Shown one piece after another: positions 15,166-15,387 of a stretch of 15,387 nt of DNA. Position numbers and translations under genes: made by a program. The notes under the pieces were generated by a model that was not told the DNA's origin, did not search any database, and saw nothing but the letters and a program-made list of their open reading frames with translations. Every line of letters starts with the position of its first letter. The stretch's first letter is position 1. The DNA is from Irpex lacteus (lineage: Eukaryota; Basidiomycota; Agaricomycetes; Polyporales; Irpicaceae): contig MQVO02000192.1 of NCBI GenBank assembly GCA_001986395.2, positions 1 to 15,387 of the forward strand, written 5' to 3'.

Positions 15166-15387
15166 TTTTCCTTTTTAGGTGAAAAGTACTTACTCTACTT
15201 TCTTTAATTTTATTATTTTCCTGATCTATATAAATATTATAGATATTCTAAGGAACTCCTCATCAGTAGTAGCTTTAACTATCAGTACCTTAGAGACCCT
15301 CCCCCATAAAACTAATTATTCTAAACCAAACAGCTTGTACTCCAACTGTTTCAACTGTAGTAGTAATTTAATTTAGTAAAGTAGTAA
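15166..15387. other. end of window, unassigned
   Basis: Frames are open on both strands (plus from GTG 15179; minus entering from the window end and including VLIVKATTDEEFLRISIIF). One of them may be a gene fragment, but neither shows a recognised motif and the region is cut by the window edge. Confidence 0.25.

Overview
The window looks like part of a fungal mitochondrial genome, most plausibly from a basidiomycete such as an Agaricomycete. The lineage is an inference; the organelle is well supported. The sequence is very AT-rich. It carries a mitochondrial-type large-subunit rRNA, five tRNA genes, decayed nad4 and LAGLIDADG endonuclease pieces, and reading frames that make sense only if UGA is read as Trp (genetic code 4).

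Layout. 1-115: 3' end of an unknown ORF. 340-431: nested palindromic repeats. 503-689: trnP(UGG) and trnN(GUU). About 897/1062-2726: a large unrecognised protein with one membrane segment and a charged tail. 2727-6190: a graveyard region holding decayed minus-strand frames, two separated pieces of nad4 on the minus strand, a frameshifted LAGLIDADG fragment on the plus strand, and 22-36 nt dispersed repeats. About 6190-9325: intron-less rnl (LSU rRNA), with a palindromic element inside it. 9326-10560: AT-rich spacer with more palindromes. 10561-10874: trnM(CAU), trnE(UUC), trnQ(UUG). 11002-11472: a broken UGA-containing frame. 11665-13920: a group II-like reverse transcriptase whose frame crosses one UGA. 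13921-14560: GC-richer, strongly self-complementary DNA, possibly rearranged group II intron RNA. 14563-15387: AT-rich spacer with two identical palindromes.

The most striking feature is a family of about 47-bp near-perfect palindromes (arms CCCCAAAAAAACTAG and CTAGTTTTTTGGGG). At least twelve full, nested or half copies are present. They lie in spacers, inside the rRNA gene, inside one another, and as half copies exactly at the ends of gene fragments. This suggests an active, self-targeting mobile or recombinogenic DNA element that has reshaped this genome. The reverse transcriptase, outside any recognisable complete intron, is a candidate source of mobility, but no link is shown.

The rRNA and tRNAs serve mitochondrial translation. 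No complete respiratory-chain gene is present.
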